A DNA stretch of 64,000 nt, taken from Gammaproteobacteria bacterium (GTDB taxonomy: Bacteria; Pseudomonadota; Gammaproteobacteria; Legionellales; Legionellaceae). Below are positions 46,698 through 55,369 of the stretch, in pieces. The stretch lies in assembly GCA_030147635.1 (NCBI GenBank), contig JASBUZ010000003.1, positions 42,753 through 106,752 of the forward strand. The letters run 5' to 3'. Position 1 is the stretch's first letter, and the number at the start of each line of letters is the position of its first letter. The notes under the pieces are model-generated. The model was not told the origin of the DNA. It saw only the letters and a list, made by a program, of their open reading frames with translations, and searched no databases. Position numbers and translations under genes: made by a program.

Positions 46698-48200
46698 CTA
46701 CTGTGCCAACATAGTCACGTTGGCACAATCTCCCTGTACAACGCAAGGATATAACCCCGTAGAAAAAGCGTAATTATTAGATGCATCATAATTGAGAGTC
46801 CAATCAAATACGCCCCCTATTGCAGGATAAGTATTTGGAGGTGTATAGCTACCACACGCCTCGCCTGTACGCAGACATTGAATCGCATTTTTCACAATAT
46901 CAACCACAGCAGCTGGCGAGCCATCACTTTGCCCTTCCCCATTGAGCGATGCATACCCCAAAACTACTTGTGAACCATCAGGGTTCAAGTTACTGATATA
47001 AGGCTGAAAACCTGTCACAACACCTGTCTCTGTTTGTGCAGGCCAGTTTTCTTGTAAATCTGTCGCCACTGCAACCGCTGAGTCAGGTGAGTTGGTTAAA
47101 CTAGTTCCCTCAAGCGGGTAACAATTTCTGTCAATTCCATAAACGCAGCCAGAGTTATAGATTTGAAACCCAATCCACTCCAGTGAGCTCGCAGTCACCA
47201 TGGCAAGAGACGCATAATTCCCCCAAATTGGGGTAAAACTTGGCGTGGCAGCAACGTTAGCAAGTTGCGGTGCAAGCGTAAGCATTGTATTCGAAGAGCT
47301 TGCGTGAAATTCATTGATAATTTTTGCTAAATAGTCAATATCACACTTTGGATCATAAATCGTATCATCTCCACAACCGCTTGTTGGATCACTAAATGAG
47401 TTTGCCTCGTTTAATCCTTGCTCAATATCAAAATCAAACCCATCGAAACCATAAGTTGTTATTAAAGAGCTCATGGAGTTTTTGAAAGTGTTGATAAAAT
47501 CTCGCGGCGTTGCAGCAAGACCTACCGCTTGATCAAAACTCACCGTGGTATCTGGAATACTCGTGGAAGCTCCACCAATCGATAACAACACCTGAATACC
47601 ATTGTCTTGTAAGTCTTTCACGTAGGTTGCTAAATCAAATCCGCTCACAGCATCCACATTAATTGTACCAGGAGAGGTGGTACTAAACAGGCCAAAAGCA
47701 ATTAAAACATGAGTATAGTGTGCTGCTGCGACCTCTTCTGCAGGTGGTGGAGAAACCCAGCCATAGAGATATCCAATAATCCGACCTGGGGTCACTGTAT
47801 TTGTTGTAAATCTCTGCACCGATATCGGACGATTCCCTTTCGCATTTAGTGCCAATTGCACACTCACTTTTTCTTTTGCAATCACTCGATTGATGTTTCT
47901 TATGAGTCTAAATTGCTTCACGGTATTGCGGCCTCCTGAAAAGAGACACCAGTTATTCTGTGAGTTCAAGACACAAGGAGAACGTTCATGGGAAAGCGTA
48001 AAGTCCGGATGGTTCACCAAAATCCCTAAATTTGGGTAAGTTTGATTAGTGCGTGTACGGACAATCAGCGTACGTTCAGAGCCCACATCACCCTTCACAA
48101 AAGAAACATAAAACATAGGATCTGCTGCACATGTCGAGCTAACACATCCCAAAAAACCTAAGAGTACACTTAGCTTACGCCCTACGAAATTCCATTTCAT
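46698..48200 (-). CDS. Secreted chitinase (GH18)
   Basis: A 500-residue exported protein. After a signal peptide (about 1-26) comes a beta-rich domain of roughly 110 residues, then a GH18 catalytic domain from about 138 (GRIIGYLYGWVSPP), with LLSIGGAS (205-212) and the catalytic motif DGFDFDIE, catalytic Glu260. GH18 enzymes cleave beta-1,4 GlcNAc chains; the substrate could be chitin or a host glycan. A hairpin with a 9-bp stem covers the last codons (46702-46727). It is 29 bases after the outer-membrane protein gene and may share its transcript. Confidence 0.9.
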   Translation of the reverse strand: MKWNFVGRKLSVLLGFLGCVSSTCAADPMFYVSFVKGDVGSERTLIVRTRTNQTYPNLGILVNHPDFTLSHERSPCVLNSQNNWCLFSGGRNTVKQFRLIRNINRVIAKEKVSVQLALNAKGNRPISVQRFTTNTVTPGRIIGYLYGWVSPPPAEEVAAAHYTHVLIAFGLFSTTSPGTINVDAVSGFDLATYVKDLQDNGIQVLLSIGGASTSIPDTTVSFDQAVGLAATPRDFINTFKNSMSSLITTYGFDGFDFDIEQGLNEANSFSDPTSGCGDDTIYDPKCDIDYLAKIINEFHASSSNTMLTLAPQLANVAATPSFTPIWGNYASLAMVTASSLEWIGFQIYNSGCVYGIDRNCYPLEGTSLTNSPDSAVAVATDLQENWPAQTETGVVTGFQPYISNLNPDGSQVVLGYASLNGEGQSDGSPAAVVDIVKNAIQCLRTGEACGSYTPPNTYPAIGGVFDWTLNYDASNNYAFSTGLYPCVVQGDCANVTMLAQ

Positions 48201-48229
48201 ATGCTATTCCTACACCGAGTGTTTTGAAT

Positions 48230-49003
48230 TCAAACTAAAATAGAACACATCACTGCATTCGCATAAAGTTGTCCCGTTTTTAATGTATTTTGAATTTGAT
48301 CATTCAATACATTAAATTTACCTTGCCCTAAATAAAAGAACTGATAACCACAGTTCAGAGGCGCCTTGCCAAATACCTCAGCCACTTGTACACCAGCACC
48401 TGCCGTTGCACTAAATACAGTTGTTGTTTTACCTGAAAAATTTACTCCAGGTATCGAAACCACATTATTACCCGTCAGAATTGAGTTTTCTCGATAACCA
48501 CCGGTCTGCATAAAGTTTGGACCAATCCCTGCGTTTAAACTGATTTGATAGCCAGAAAATACGGTGTCAATCGTCGACTTAGCCACTGCATACAATGGAT
48601 ACTGTGTAATATGATATGCGTAAGCTAAGTTTCTAAATTGATTTTCCTGAAAGATAAAACCTGAAGTTCTGGTTTTTGATAGATAAAACCAGTTCACCCC
48701 GTAGCTCATATCAAAGTGGCTATAGTGTCCTCCATCCACAAAGTAACCAATCCCAGCCAGGCCATTACGAGGACTCGTCTGTGATACGGTGTAACGGTCG
48801 CCAATCAAGCTATCAATGTAAATATATTGACCGTTACTTTCACTACGCCAATAGAATCCGAGCTGCAAAGCAATGTGACCTTGCTTCAATCGATTTAGAT
48901 AGTCTTGAGAAGAAAAATCAGGGCCTGTAGTACCTGCAAACGCAACCTGAAAGTAACAGAACAATGAAAAGTAGGGAACAGCGGATTTGAAAAGTGCTCG
49001 CAT
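48230..49003 (-). CDS. Probable outer-membrane beta-barrel protein
   Basis: A 257-residue protein with a signal peptide (MRALFKSAVPYFSLFCYF, cleavage likely after AFA). The mature part is rich in alternating aromatic and glycine segments typical of a small beta barrel (HIALQLGFYWRSE, NGLAGIGYFVDGG, SYGVNWFYLSK, YQISLNAGIGPNF) and ends in a strand with hydrophobic terminus (LYANAVMCSILV). I start at the ATG at 49003; a TTG at 49018 is possible. A perfect 13-bp inverted repeat lies directly upstream. No specific ligand can be named. Confidence 0.7.
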   Translation of the reverse strand: MRALFKSAVPYFSLFCYFQVAFAGTTGPDFSSQDYLNRLKQGHIALQLGFYWRSESNGQYIYIDSLIGDRYTVSQTSPRNGLAGIGYFVDGGHYSHFDMSYGVNWFYLSKTRTSGFIFQENQFRNLAYAYHITQYPLYAVAKSTIDTVFSGYQISLNAGIGPNFMQTGGYRENSILTGNNVVSIPGVNFSGKTTTVFSATAGAGVQVAEVFGKAPLNCGYQFFYLGQGKFNVLNDQIQNTLKTGQLYANAVMCSILV

Positions 49004-49035
49004 GATTATTCTTACCAATGAAGGTAAGAATAATC
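49004..49035. repeat. Perfect 13-bp inverted repeat next to a start codon
   Basis: 49004-49016 and 49023-49035 are exact reverse complements (GATTATTCTTACC and its complement) around a six-base centre. The repeat abuts the ATG of the outer-membrane protein gene at 49003. It could be a protein operator or an mRNA hairpin that controls ribosome access. Confidence 0.75.
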
Positions 49036-49069
49036 TACAAAACTAACCTGCGAGCGTCAATAACCACTT

Positions 49070-49516
49070 CTATTTAGAAACAACTTCAACCTGAAGATTT
49101 GCAGTCACTTCACTGTGAAGCTGTAGATCAATCACATACTGGCCCAAAGCGTGTAATGGACCTTCTGGCAACATCACTTCGCGCTTATCAACTTCGATTG
49201 AACGAGCAGCCAATGCTTCACATATTTCAGCAACCCCAATTGAACCATACAACTTGCCTTCATCTGTTGCTTCAACTTCAAGCGACAGGGTCACATCATT
49301 CAACTGTGCCGCACGCTGTTCTGCTTTAGCAAGCTCTTGCTGTGCTTTTTTCTCAAATTCTGCGCGACGCTTTTCAAACAGTGCTTTATTTTCTTCAGTT
49401 GCGAATACAGCTTTCTTCTCAGGAATGAGGTAGTTACGGCCATAGCCTGCTTTTACATCAACCACATCACCTAGATTTCCTAAGTTTTTTACTTTGTCTA
49501 ACAAAATAACGTGCAT
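49070..49516 (-). CDS. rplI: 50S ribosomal protein L9
   Basis: A 148-residue protein with the L9 N-terminal signature [31 protein letters not shown] (start to about residue 32, in two parts), a connecting helix, and a C-terminal RNA-binding domain. It binds 23S rRNA domain V. It is the last gene of the rpsF-rpsR-DUF2232-rplI cluster. Confidence 0.97.
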   Translation of the reverse strand: MHVILLDKVKNLGNLGDVVDVKAGYGRNYLIPEKKAVFATEENKALFEKRRAEFEKKAQQELAKAEQRAAQLNDVTLSLEVEATDEGKLYGSIGVAEICEALAARSIEVDKREVMLPEGPLHALGQYVIDLQLHSEVTANLQVEVVSK

Positions 49517-49529
49517 GTCATACCCTCTT

Positions 49530-50441
49530 TTACATTGCTTTGCCTGTCTTTGAAGACAGGTATAAGCGAAAATTAACTAAACTATCAACAACCCCAATCA
49601 GTGCATAAAGCGGTAGAACTACCCAAGATAAAAATATAATGGGTAAAATTAAAAGCAATATGAGTGCCAGTGGCTTCATCTGTGAAAAAGCACATGCACT
49701 AAAGCTCAACCCCGCTAACACGAAATAAAACAGCACTGCAGGCAAACAGTTAATAGCAAAAAAGTTCTCGAAATAAGCCAGTACAGCAAACAACACGAGC
49801 AGTCCAACACTCACTTTATCCCCTCTAAAGTGCAGCATTTCTTCTCGAAATCCACCAGGATAAAAAAGCTGGGATTGGAATGAGCGCGCCAAAAGCAGTG
49901 GCACCATCGCTGAAAATGCCATGGAAGCTGCTTGAAAGCCAAAAAGATAATGGGCTAAAACTAAGGGAGAGACTCCTTTTTTCATCCAAAAATCTAAAGC
50001 GCTCACTTGGCCTTGAGACATACTTGTTAAAGCTGTCTCCAGATGTGCGTATTGTTGCATGATAAAATCAGGCGAAAAGGCTTGAAACAACAGGGTTCCA
50101 AGCAAAACAAATCCCAAAACAGCCCCTGAGACCACACGCCAACTTGAGGTGGCTCTAAGTAGGTAGGCGGCCAAATAACAAGGCAAACCGTTTAATACAC
50201 TCATTAAAATGGCAGTAGCTAGTGGTGCTGAATACAGTCCAATAAGTGTTTGTACCAGCATTACAGGCAAGAGTAGTTTCAAGCCTGCTTCTGCACCGTG
50301 ACGTAGCGTCACTAAAGCCATTAAAGCAAGTGCAAGCCAGCCCACATAAGGCACAGCCGCAAGCAGTGTTGCTAGTAGTAATGCATATCTTTCTTGCTCA
50401 AGTGCTCGCGTCACTTGGTTTTGGAAAATGCTTTTTCGCAC
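49530..50441 (-). CDS. DUF2232 (YybS-like) integral membrane protein
   Basis: A 303-residue membrane protein with about eight predicted helices (for example [20 protein letters not shown] near residue 20 and [20 protein letters not shown] near 210). The family is of unknown function; placement between rpsR and rplI is characteristic of a group of gammaproteobacteria, where it replaces the priB-containing arrangement. It is 13 bases upstream of rplI and 8 bases after rpsR. Confidence 0.8.
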   Translation of the reverse strand: MRKSIFQNQVTRALEQERYALLLATLLAAVPYVGWLALALMALVTLRHGAEAGLKLLLPVMLVQTLIGLYSAPLATAILMSVLNGLPCYLAAYLLRATSSWRVVSGAVLGFVLLGTLLFQAFSPDFIMQQYAHLETALTSMSQGQVSALDFWMKKGVSPLVLAHYLFGFQAASMAFSAMVPLLLARSFQSQLFYPGGFREEMLHFRGDKVSVGLLVLFAVLAYFENFFAINCLPAVLFYFVLAGLSFSACAFSQMKPLALILLLILPIIFLSWVVLPLYALIGVVDSLVNFRLYLSSKTGKAM

Positions 50442-50449
50442 AACATATC

Positions 50450-50677
50450 CTATTTGTGGCTATCACAGTAAGGCAGTAGCGCCAAGAAACGCGCTAGTTT
50501 AATGGCACGTGTAATTTGACGTTGCATGCTCGCAGGAACCCCTGTGATTCGGCTAGGAACAATTTTACCACTCTCAGAAATAAAGCCTTTCAGTAAAGCA
50601 ATATCTTTGTAATCAACCCCTGTGACTGCATCCACTGTAGGACGAGCCATTTTTTTACGACGATAATACGTTGACAT
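50450..50677 (-). CDS. rpsR: 30S ribosomal protein S18
   Basis: A 75-residue protein of normal S18 length, with [21 protein letters not shown] and the basic helix [19 protein letters not shown]. It binds 16S rRNA together with S6, encoded 14 bases upstream. Confidence 0.96.
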   Translation of the reverse strand: MSTYYRRKKMARPTVDAVTGVDYKDIALLKGFISESGKIVPSRITGVPASMQRQITRAIKLARFLALLPYCDSHK

Positions 50678-50691
50678 TTTATACTCTCCCT

Positions 50692-51042
50692 TTATGCGTC
50701 ACGTGCTTCACGTGCTTCTTTTGCATCTTTTTTAATCATAACAGACTCGTCAGTAACCGCTGCTTTACGGTTAATAATAAGGTGTCTTAAAATCGCATCG
50801 TTAAACTTTAAACTCGCTTTGATTTCATCAAGCGCTTCTTGGTTACACTCAATGTTGAGTAAAAGATAGTGTGCTTTGTGCAAGTCATTGATTGGATATG
50901 CCAATGGCCTTCTACCCCAATCTTCATTTCGGTGCACAACACCTTCATGCTTTGAAAGAATACCAATGTAACGCTCAAGCATACTTGGAACTTGTTCGCT
51001 TCGGTCTGGGTGAATCATGAACACAATTTCATAGTGCCGCAT
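50692..51042 (-). CDS. rpsF: 30S ribosomal protein S6
   Basis: A 116-residue protein starting [19 protein letters not shown], with the [19 protein letters not shown] segment. It forms a heterodimer with S18 on the platform of the small subunit. A strong Shine-Dalgarno AAGGAG precedes the ATG, and a sigma-70-like promoter lies about 75 bases upstream. Confidence 0.97.
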   Translation of the reverse strand: MRHYEIVFMIHPDRSEQVPSMLERYIGILSKHEGVVHRNEDWGRRPLAYPINDLHKAHYLLLNIECNQEALDEIKASLKFNDAILRHLIINRKAAVTDESVMIKKDAKEAREARDA

Positions 51043-51114
51043 GTGATCTCCTTGTGAGTTAAGCCTCCGCTGATCACAATATCTGCGTGAGGCAAGGTTA
51101 AAGTAAACGCGGGT

Positions 51115-51143
51115 ATAATATCTGATTATGCCTTGAGAAGCAA
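51115..51143 (-). promoter_or_regulatory. Sigma-70 promoter of the rpsF operon
   Basis: On the minus strand TTGCTT (51138-51143) and TATTAT (51115-51120) are spaced 17 bases apart. The -10 box ends 73 bases before the rpsF start, leaving a leader of about 65 bases. Confidence 0.55.
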
Positions 51144-51170
51144 TGCTACAGCTTCACCTCCAGGGCCACC

Positions 51171-51884
51171 TCAGTTCACATTGCTATAGACTTCTTGTAC
51201 ATCATCTAAATCTTCTAACGCATCTATTAATTTTTCGAGCGTTTCCATTTGTTCAGGCTTTATTTCAGCAGCAGTTTGTGCACGCATGGTTAAGTGCGAC
51301 TGCTCAACTTCAAAACCAGCCTCAGTTAAAGCTGATAATATGGCATGATAACCGTCAGGTGGGGTAATCACCTCAAGCTGATTCTCTTCTAAAATAACGT
51401 CATCAGCCCCCGCTTCAATAGCCACATCCATGGCCTTTTCATACTCAGGCGTCACTGCTAATAAAATTTCGCCCTGCTTATTAAACAAATAAGCAACCGA
51501 GCCATCCGTTCCTAAATTACCACCATACTTTGTAAAAACATGACGCACTTCAGAAACCGTTCGATTCTTGTTATCAGACAAACAATCAACTAAAATAGCG
51601 ACACCACCAGGTCCGTAGCCTTCATAGCGCATAGCAGTCATCTCAACACCATCCAAACCACCAGCACCACGCTTAATGGCATTGTCAATGGTATCTCGCT
51701 TCATGTTTGCTTTTAATGCTTTCAGTACCGCGTCACGAAGCCTTGCATTCCCTGCCTCATCTGCGCCACCCTCTCGCGCTGCAACTGAAATTTCACGAAT
51801 TAATTTTGTGAAAATTTTGCCGCGCTTTGCATCTTGCGCCCCTTTCCGGTGACGAATATTTGCCCACTTACTATGTCCTGCCAC
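51171..51884 (-). CDS. yebC: YebC/PmpR family translation or transcription factor
   Basis: A 237-residue protein with the family start MAGHSKWANIRHRKGAQDAKRG, then KLIREISVAAREGG and YEGYGPGGVAILVDCLSDN. YebC proteins bind DNA in some species and have been shown to help ribosomes through proline-rich stretches in others. A MITE-like element sits 22 bases upstream of the start, so the promoter must lie within or beyond it. In many genomes ruvC follows; here it does not. Confidence 0.93.
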   Translation of the reverse strand: MAGHSKWANIRHRKGAQDAKRGKIFTKLIREISVAAREGGADEAGNARLRDAVLKALKANMKRDTIDNAIKRGAGGLDGVEMTAMRYEGYGPGGVAILVDCLSDNKNRTVSEVRHVFTKYGGNLGTDGSVAYLFNKQGEILLAVTPEYEKAMDVAIEAGADDVILEENQLEVITPPDGYHAILSALTEAGFEVEQSHLTMRAQTAAEIKPEQMETLEKLIDALEDLDDVQEVYSNVN

Positions 51885-51905
51885 GGTTCAACCCTCTCAA
51901 ACTTA

Positions 51906-52038
51906 GGGCGTGTTGACAATTCACCACACCACCTCCGAAACCCTACGCCCCGTGGCTTGTCCACGGGGTCCATGGATTCCGCGAACAAGTCGCGGAACGT
52001 AGAGATGACGGTGGGTTGTGAAAAATTGTCAACAGCCC
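51906..52038. mobile_element. MITE-like element with terminal inverted repeats and two nested hairpins
   Basis: A 133-base non-coding segment. Its ends are imperfect inverted repeats: GGGCGTGTTGACAATT at the left, and the right end read in reverse as GGGCTGTTGACAATT, followed by a further similar CACCACC/CACAACCCACC stretch. Inside are two perfect 8-bp hairpins: CCCCGTGG/CCACGGGG (51948-51968) and TTCCGCGA/TCGCGGAA (51977-51997), with 5-base loops CTTGT and ACAAG that are complementary to each other. CTTA and CTGA flank the ends, not a clear target duplication. No coding capacity. Confidence 0.7.
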
Positions 52039-52120
52039 CTGATAAATAAATACAAAAACTAGGGCGAAGTATAGTATGCTTTGGCCAAAGGATGAAGTAA
52101 GAATAAATCAGGAGGACAAT

Positions 52121-53350
52121 ATGACACTCAGTGGTTTTGGAAATTATCACGCAACAGAAGCCATACCAGGCGCACTTCCTCAAAATCAAAATGCGCCACA
52201 GCACTGCTCACATGATTTATTTGCCGAGCAACTCAGTGGTAGCGCATTTACTCAGGCAAGACACCAAAATTTGTATAGCTGGCTTTATCGAACCAAACCT
52301 TCAGTCACTCAAAACGACTTTGTACCCTACCCCAACGTTCCAGTCCAAGCCTTTGCTGCAGCACAGCCCCCAAATCCTCTGCGTTGGTCTCCTTTCCCAA
52401 CGCCAAGTACCCCACAAGACTTTCTTGAAGGCTTATTTCACATTGCAGGTAATAAAGGCCTCAATACATATATCTATCGATGTACCAGCTCCATGGATAA
52501 AAAGTTTTTCAAAAATCACGATGGAGAACTTTTATTTATTCCTTACCAAGGTGAAATACTCCTTCGAACGGAGTTTGGCGCCTTAACGATTAAACCAGGT
52601 TGGATTGCAGTTATTCCTCGCGGCATTACTTTCACGGTTGAACTACTTACCAACTGTGCTTGTGGCTACCTCTGTGAAAATGGTGCAGCTCCTCTCACGC
52701 TACCTGATCTTGGACCCATCGGCGCAAATGGTCTTGCCAACCCAAGACATTTTCTTTATCCAAAAGCATCGGTAGATGAAAGCCTAGAAGATGTAGAAAT
52801 CATCTGTAAGTACCAACAACGCCTCTGGATTTCTGAAAACAACCACACCCCTTTGAACGTCGTTGCTTGGCACGGAAAATATGCGCCTTACGCCTATGAT
52901 TTATCGTTATTTAATACTATTAATACAGTAAGTTTCGATCACCCAGACCCTTCTATTTTCACCGTACTTACCTCCCCAAGCCAAACACCTGGTATTGCAC
53001 ATCTCGACTTTGTGATTTTCCCACCACGCTGGATGGTTGCAGAGCACACCTTCAGACCACCTTATTTCCATCGCAATATGATGAGTGAACTAATGGGACT
53101 CGTCCAAGGTGAGTATGATGCGAAACAAGAAGGATTTTCAGTGGGTGGTGTTAGCATTCACAACTGCATGACACCACACGGACCCGATAGTGATACTTAT
53201 AAGCTCGCGACAACAGAGGAACTCGAGCCTACGCGATACGAAAACACGCTCGCCTTCATGCTTGAGTCTAATCTGCCGTGGCTTGTGACAAAGGACGCAC
53301 TCGATCATCCACTACGTCAGCTTGATTACACTGCGTGCTGGAGCTTTTAG
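52121..53350 (+). CDS. hmgA: Homogentisate 1,2-dioxygenase
   Basis: A 409-residue iron enzyme that opens the ring of homogentisate to maleylacetoacetate in tyrosine and phenylalanine breakdown. Visible segments are the N-terminal [17 protein letters not shown], the cupin region with [46 protein letters not shown] carrying iron-binding His/Glu residues (two parts), and [16 protein letters not shown]. The start at 52121 has a perfect AGGAGG five bases upstream. The last 83 bases overlap the 3' end of the convergent O-antigen ligase gene. The FAH-family gene at 7755 could act two steps later. Confidence 0.95.
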   Translation: MTLSGFGNYHATEAIPGALPQNQNAPQHCSHDLFAEQLSGSAFTQARHQNLYSWLYRTKPSVTQNDFVPYPNVPVQAFAAAQPPNPLRWSPFPTPSTPQDFLEGLFHIAGNKGLNTYIYRCTSSMDKKFFKNHDGELLFIPYQGEILLRTEFGALTIKPGWIAVIPRGITFTVELLTNCACGYLCENGAAPLTLPDLGPIGANGLANPRHFLYPKASVDESLEDVEIICKYQQRLWISENNHTPLNVVAWHGKYAPYAYDLSLFNTINTVSFDHPDPSIFTVLTSPSQTPGIAHLDFVIFPPRWMVAEHTFRPPYFHRNMMSELMGLVQGEYDAKQEGFSVGGVSIHNCMTPHGPDSDTYKLATTEELEPTRYENTLAFMLESNLPWLVTKDALDHPLRQLDYTACWSF

Positions 53351-54509
53351 ACACTCGGCTAAAACAAAGTGCTATAAATAAAAAGAAAAAGTAGCCTGTC
53401 CCAGAGTACAGTAGTAACGAATCGGTCAGGCTACCAACCATAAAAGGCACGAGACTCGCAAATGCCATAGTGCGCATTTCAGGCAACTGATAACTTTCCC
53501 AAAGTAGACTTGCCAAAAAGAGTAAAAACAAAGCTAAACCAAGCACGCCGTAGTCAGCAGCAATCAGCCAGTACTGGCTATGCGGCTCCCACACTGTCAT
53601 CTGCTCCCAATTGGCAACCGGTGTATCCTGCTCAAATGAATGACTAAAGCCTCCAGTGCCATTTCCAATCCAAGAGTGATATTTAAACAAGTCGTAAGCA
53701 TAGGCATGAAACTGTAAGCGCAGACCGAGCGAAGTATTTTTATCATTGTGATGATATGACACCCAGTCATCTTGAGCCTGATGCAATAGAAACTGCATAG
53801 TCGGATTCACTTGGTAACTCACCAAAAAGCAAAATAAAAACCCTCCCCCCAAACCTAGTGCTGCTCGCCACGAAAAACACTGGAAAAACCAAACCAGCAT
53901 CACCACTGCATAAGCAACGTACGCCATTCTTCCGGTGCAAATAAACAGTACAGTGTAACTGAGCAGTAATGTCAGCACACCATACAGTACTCGGCGCACG
54001 CCTTGACTGCTTGAGGCAAGCCAAGCCGATAAATACGCGGCAAACGCAAGCATATACCCTGTCATGATATGGTTACGGAAAAACTTACCCGGATCGGGTC
54101 CACCGTAATGAATCCAGCCAAGCTTTTTAAAGATAAGCAGCATACTGGTGATGAGCATTGCGAATAAAAAAGCATGAATACCTGCCATGCGCGTGCGTTT
54201 ATCTTTAAATCCAACCACGAAAAAGGGCAAATACAAAAGCTTGGTATATTTCTCAAGTACAGCCAGTTTGCTATGCCAACTCGCAGGACTCCAAAAACAG
54301 CCAAAAGCTGCAAGCACAAATAAAGCAATCGCGGATATCACCCAAGGACGCTTTAAAAGCTGCTTTACTTCAAAGCGGCTATTTGCATCTAAAGCAAAAC
54401 AAGCGACGGCAATTCCAATAAACACGCTCCGAGCAGTTGAGCTGATGGGCAATGCAAACAAAGAAAGGACTAAGAAAAAAGAGCCCCAAGATGCAAGACG
54501 TGCTGTCAT
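53268..54509 (-). CDS. O-antigen ligase / Wzy-like polytopic membrane protein
   Basis: A 413-residue membrane protein with about ten hydrophobic helices and the ligase-family periplasmic loop containing [23 protein letters not shown] and WIGNGTGGF, followed by [21 protein letters not shown] (the PHNxYL-like motif). It is most likely WaaL, joining polysaccharide to lipid A-core, though Wzy polymerases look similar. It overlaps the glycosyltransferase gene by four bases. The last 27 or so residues are encoded opposite the hmgA 3' end and look less constrained. Confidence 0.82.
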   Translation of the reverse strand: MTARLASWGSFFLVLSLFALPISSTARSVFIGIAVACFALDANSRFEVKQLLKRPWVISAIALFVLAAFGCFWSPASWHSKLAVLEKYTKLLYLPFFVVGFKDKRTRMAGIHAFLFAMLITSMLLIFKKLGWIHYGGPDPGKFFRNHIMTGYMLAFAAYLSAWLASSSQGVRRVLYGVLTLLLSYTVLFICTGRMAYVAYAVVMLVWFFQCFSWRAALGLGGGFLFCFLVSYQVNPTMQFLLHQAQDDWVSYHHNDKNTSLGLRLQFHAYAYDLFKYHSWIGNGTGGFSHSFEQDTPVANWEQMTVWEPHSQYWLIAADYGVLGLALFLLFLASLLWESYQLPEMRTMAFASLVPFMVGSLTDSLLLYSGTGYFFFLFIALCFSRVSKSSSTQCNQADVVDDRVRPLSQATAD

Positions 54510-55276
54510 TCACTCACCTCACTTGCTTCAAGTACACTTTTATCTTGGTACACTTGTTTAACCCCTCTATAAAAACTCCCTTCAGCACTCAAGATTGCAA
54601 GCATAAACCCAGCCCTTCCATCTAAAAAGCCTCGTTGTAACACATAACAACGTACAAACATCCACAACGCGCCTAAAATGCTACGAGATACTCCTGCTAC
54701 TCTCTTTTCATCCAAACGAATTTTGGCAGAATAAGATGAATACTTATCCATTTTCTGAAGTGCATGACTTATATCCAGAAAAGAGTCATGGTAAATAGGA
54801 TCCTTAAGCTGCTTGATTTTGGCTCCTTTAAGCAGCACAATTTTCTCATGCACCAAATCATCACTAAAATGAGCCCCTGCTCGTCTAAAAAAACGAGCGT
54901 GCCTTGTCGGGCTTGAGGAAAAACGAAGCGGTTTACCATAAAAACACATTTTGATAGGTACACGACAAGCATCAACTTTGTCATCTTTCATGACTTGTAC
55001 TAGCTTGCGCTTCAAGGGCTCACTGACCCACTCGTCAGCATCTAAATGCAGTACCCATTGACCAGTGGCATAAGCTAAGGCACGCTGTTTTTGCACGCCA
55101 TATCCTTGCCAATCTGTATTGGTAAAAACATGAGGGGTGAAATTTTTTGCAATTTCAACAGTGTTGTCTGTACTACCGGAATCTAACACTATCAACTCGT
55201 CGGCCCATTTCACCGACTCAAGACAACGGCCCAATCGATGTGCTTCATTTTTGGTAATCACAATCACACTGAGCAT
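54506..55276 (-). CDS. Family 2 glycosyltransferase (WaaE/KdtX-like)
   Basis: A 256-residue GT-A enzyme beginning MLSVIVITKNEAHRLGRCLES, with LIVLDSGSTDNT and the metal-binding HLDADEWVS. The size and opening match the LPS inner-core beta-glucosyltransferase group (WaaE/KdtX). I start at the ATG at 55276; a TTG at 55306 would add ten residues. Coupling to the ligase gene by a four-base overlap supports a role in LPS assembly. Confidence 0.85.
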   Translation of the reverse strand: MLSVIVITKNEAHRLGRCLESVKWADELIVLDSGSTDNTVEIAKNFTPHVFTNTDWQGYGVQKQRALAYATGQWVLHLDADEWVSEPLKRKLVQVMKDDKVDACRVPIKMCFYGKPLRFSSSPTRHARFFRRAGAHFSDDLVHEKIVLLKGAKIKQLKDPIYHDSFLDISHALQKMDKYSSYSAKIRLDEKRVAGVSRSILGALWMFVRCYVLQRGFLDGRAGFMLAILSAEGSFYRGVKQVYQDKSVLEASEVSE

Positions 55277-55369
55277 AAACGTAACTAACACACCGGAAAA
55301 TTTCAAAAAGTGTAGTTATTCTAACGAAATTAAAGCTATAGCACAAAAGATAAACCCGCAAAGTGGTGC

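Noticed and set aside
46702-46727. A 9-bp perfect hairpin as a terminator between the thioredoxin-fold and chitinase genes
   Set aside because: It lies within the last codons of the chitinase gene and has no T-run on either strand; it could still help end transcription but is not claimed as a terminator.
51800-52204. An open frame spanning the yebC start, the MITE-like element and the hmgA start
   Set aside because: It crosses two genes and a non-coding element; no ribosome binding site or domain supports it.
52131-52586. A 151-codon open frame inside hmgA
   Set aside because: It is a frame shadow of the strongly matched HmgA coding sequence.
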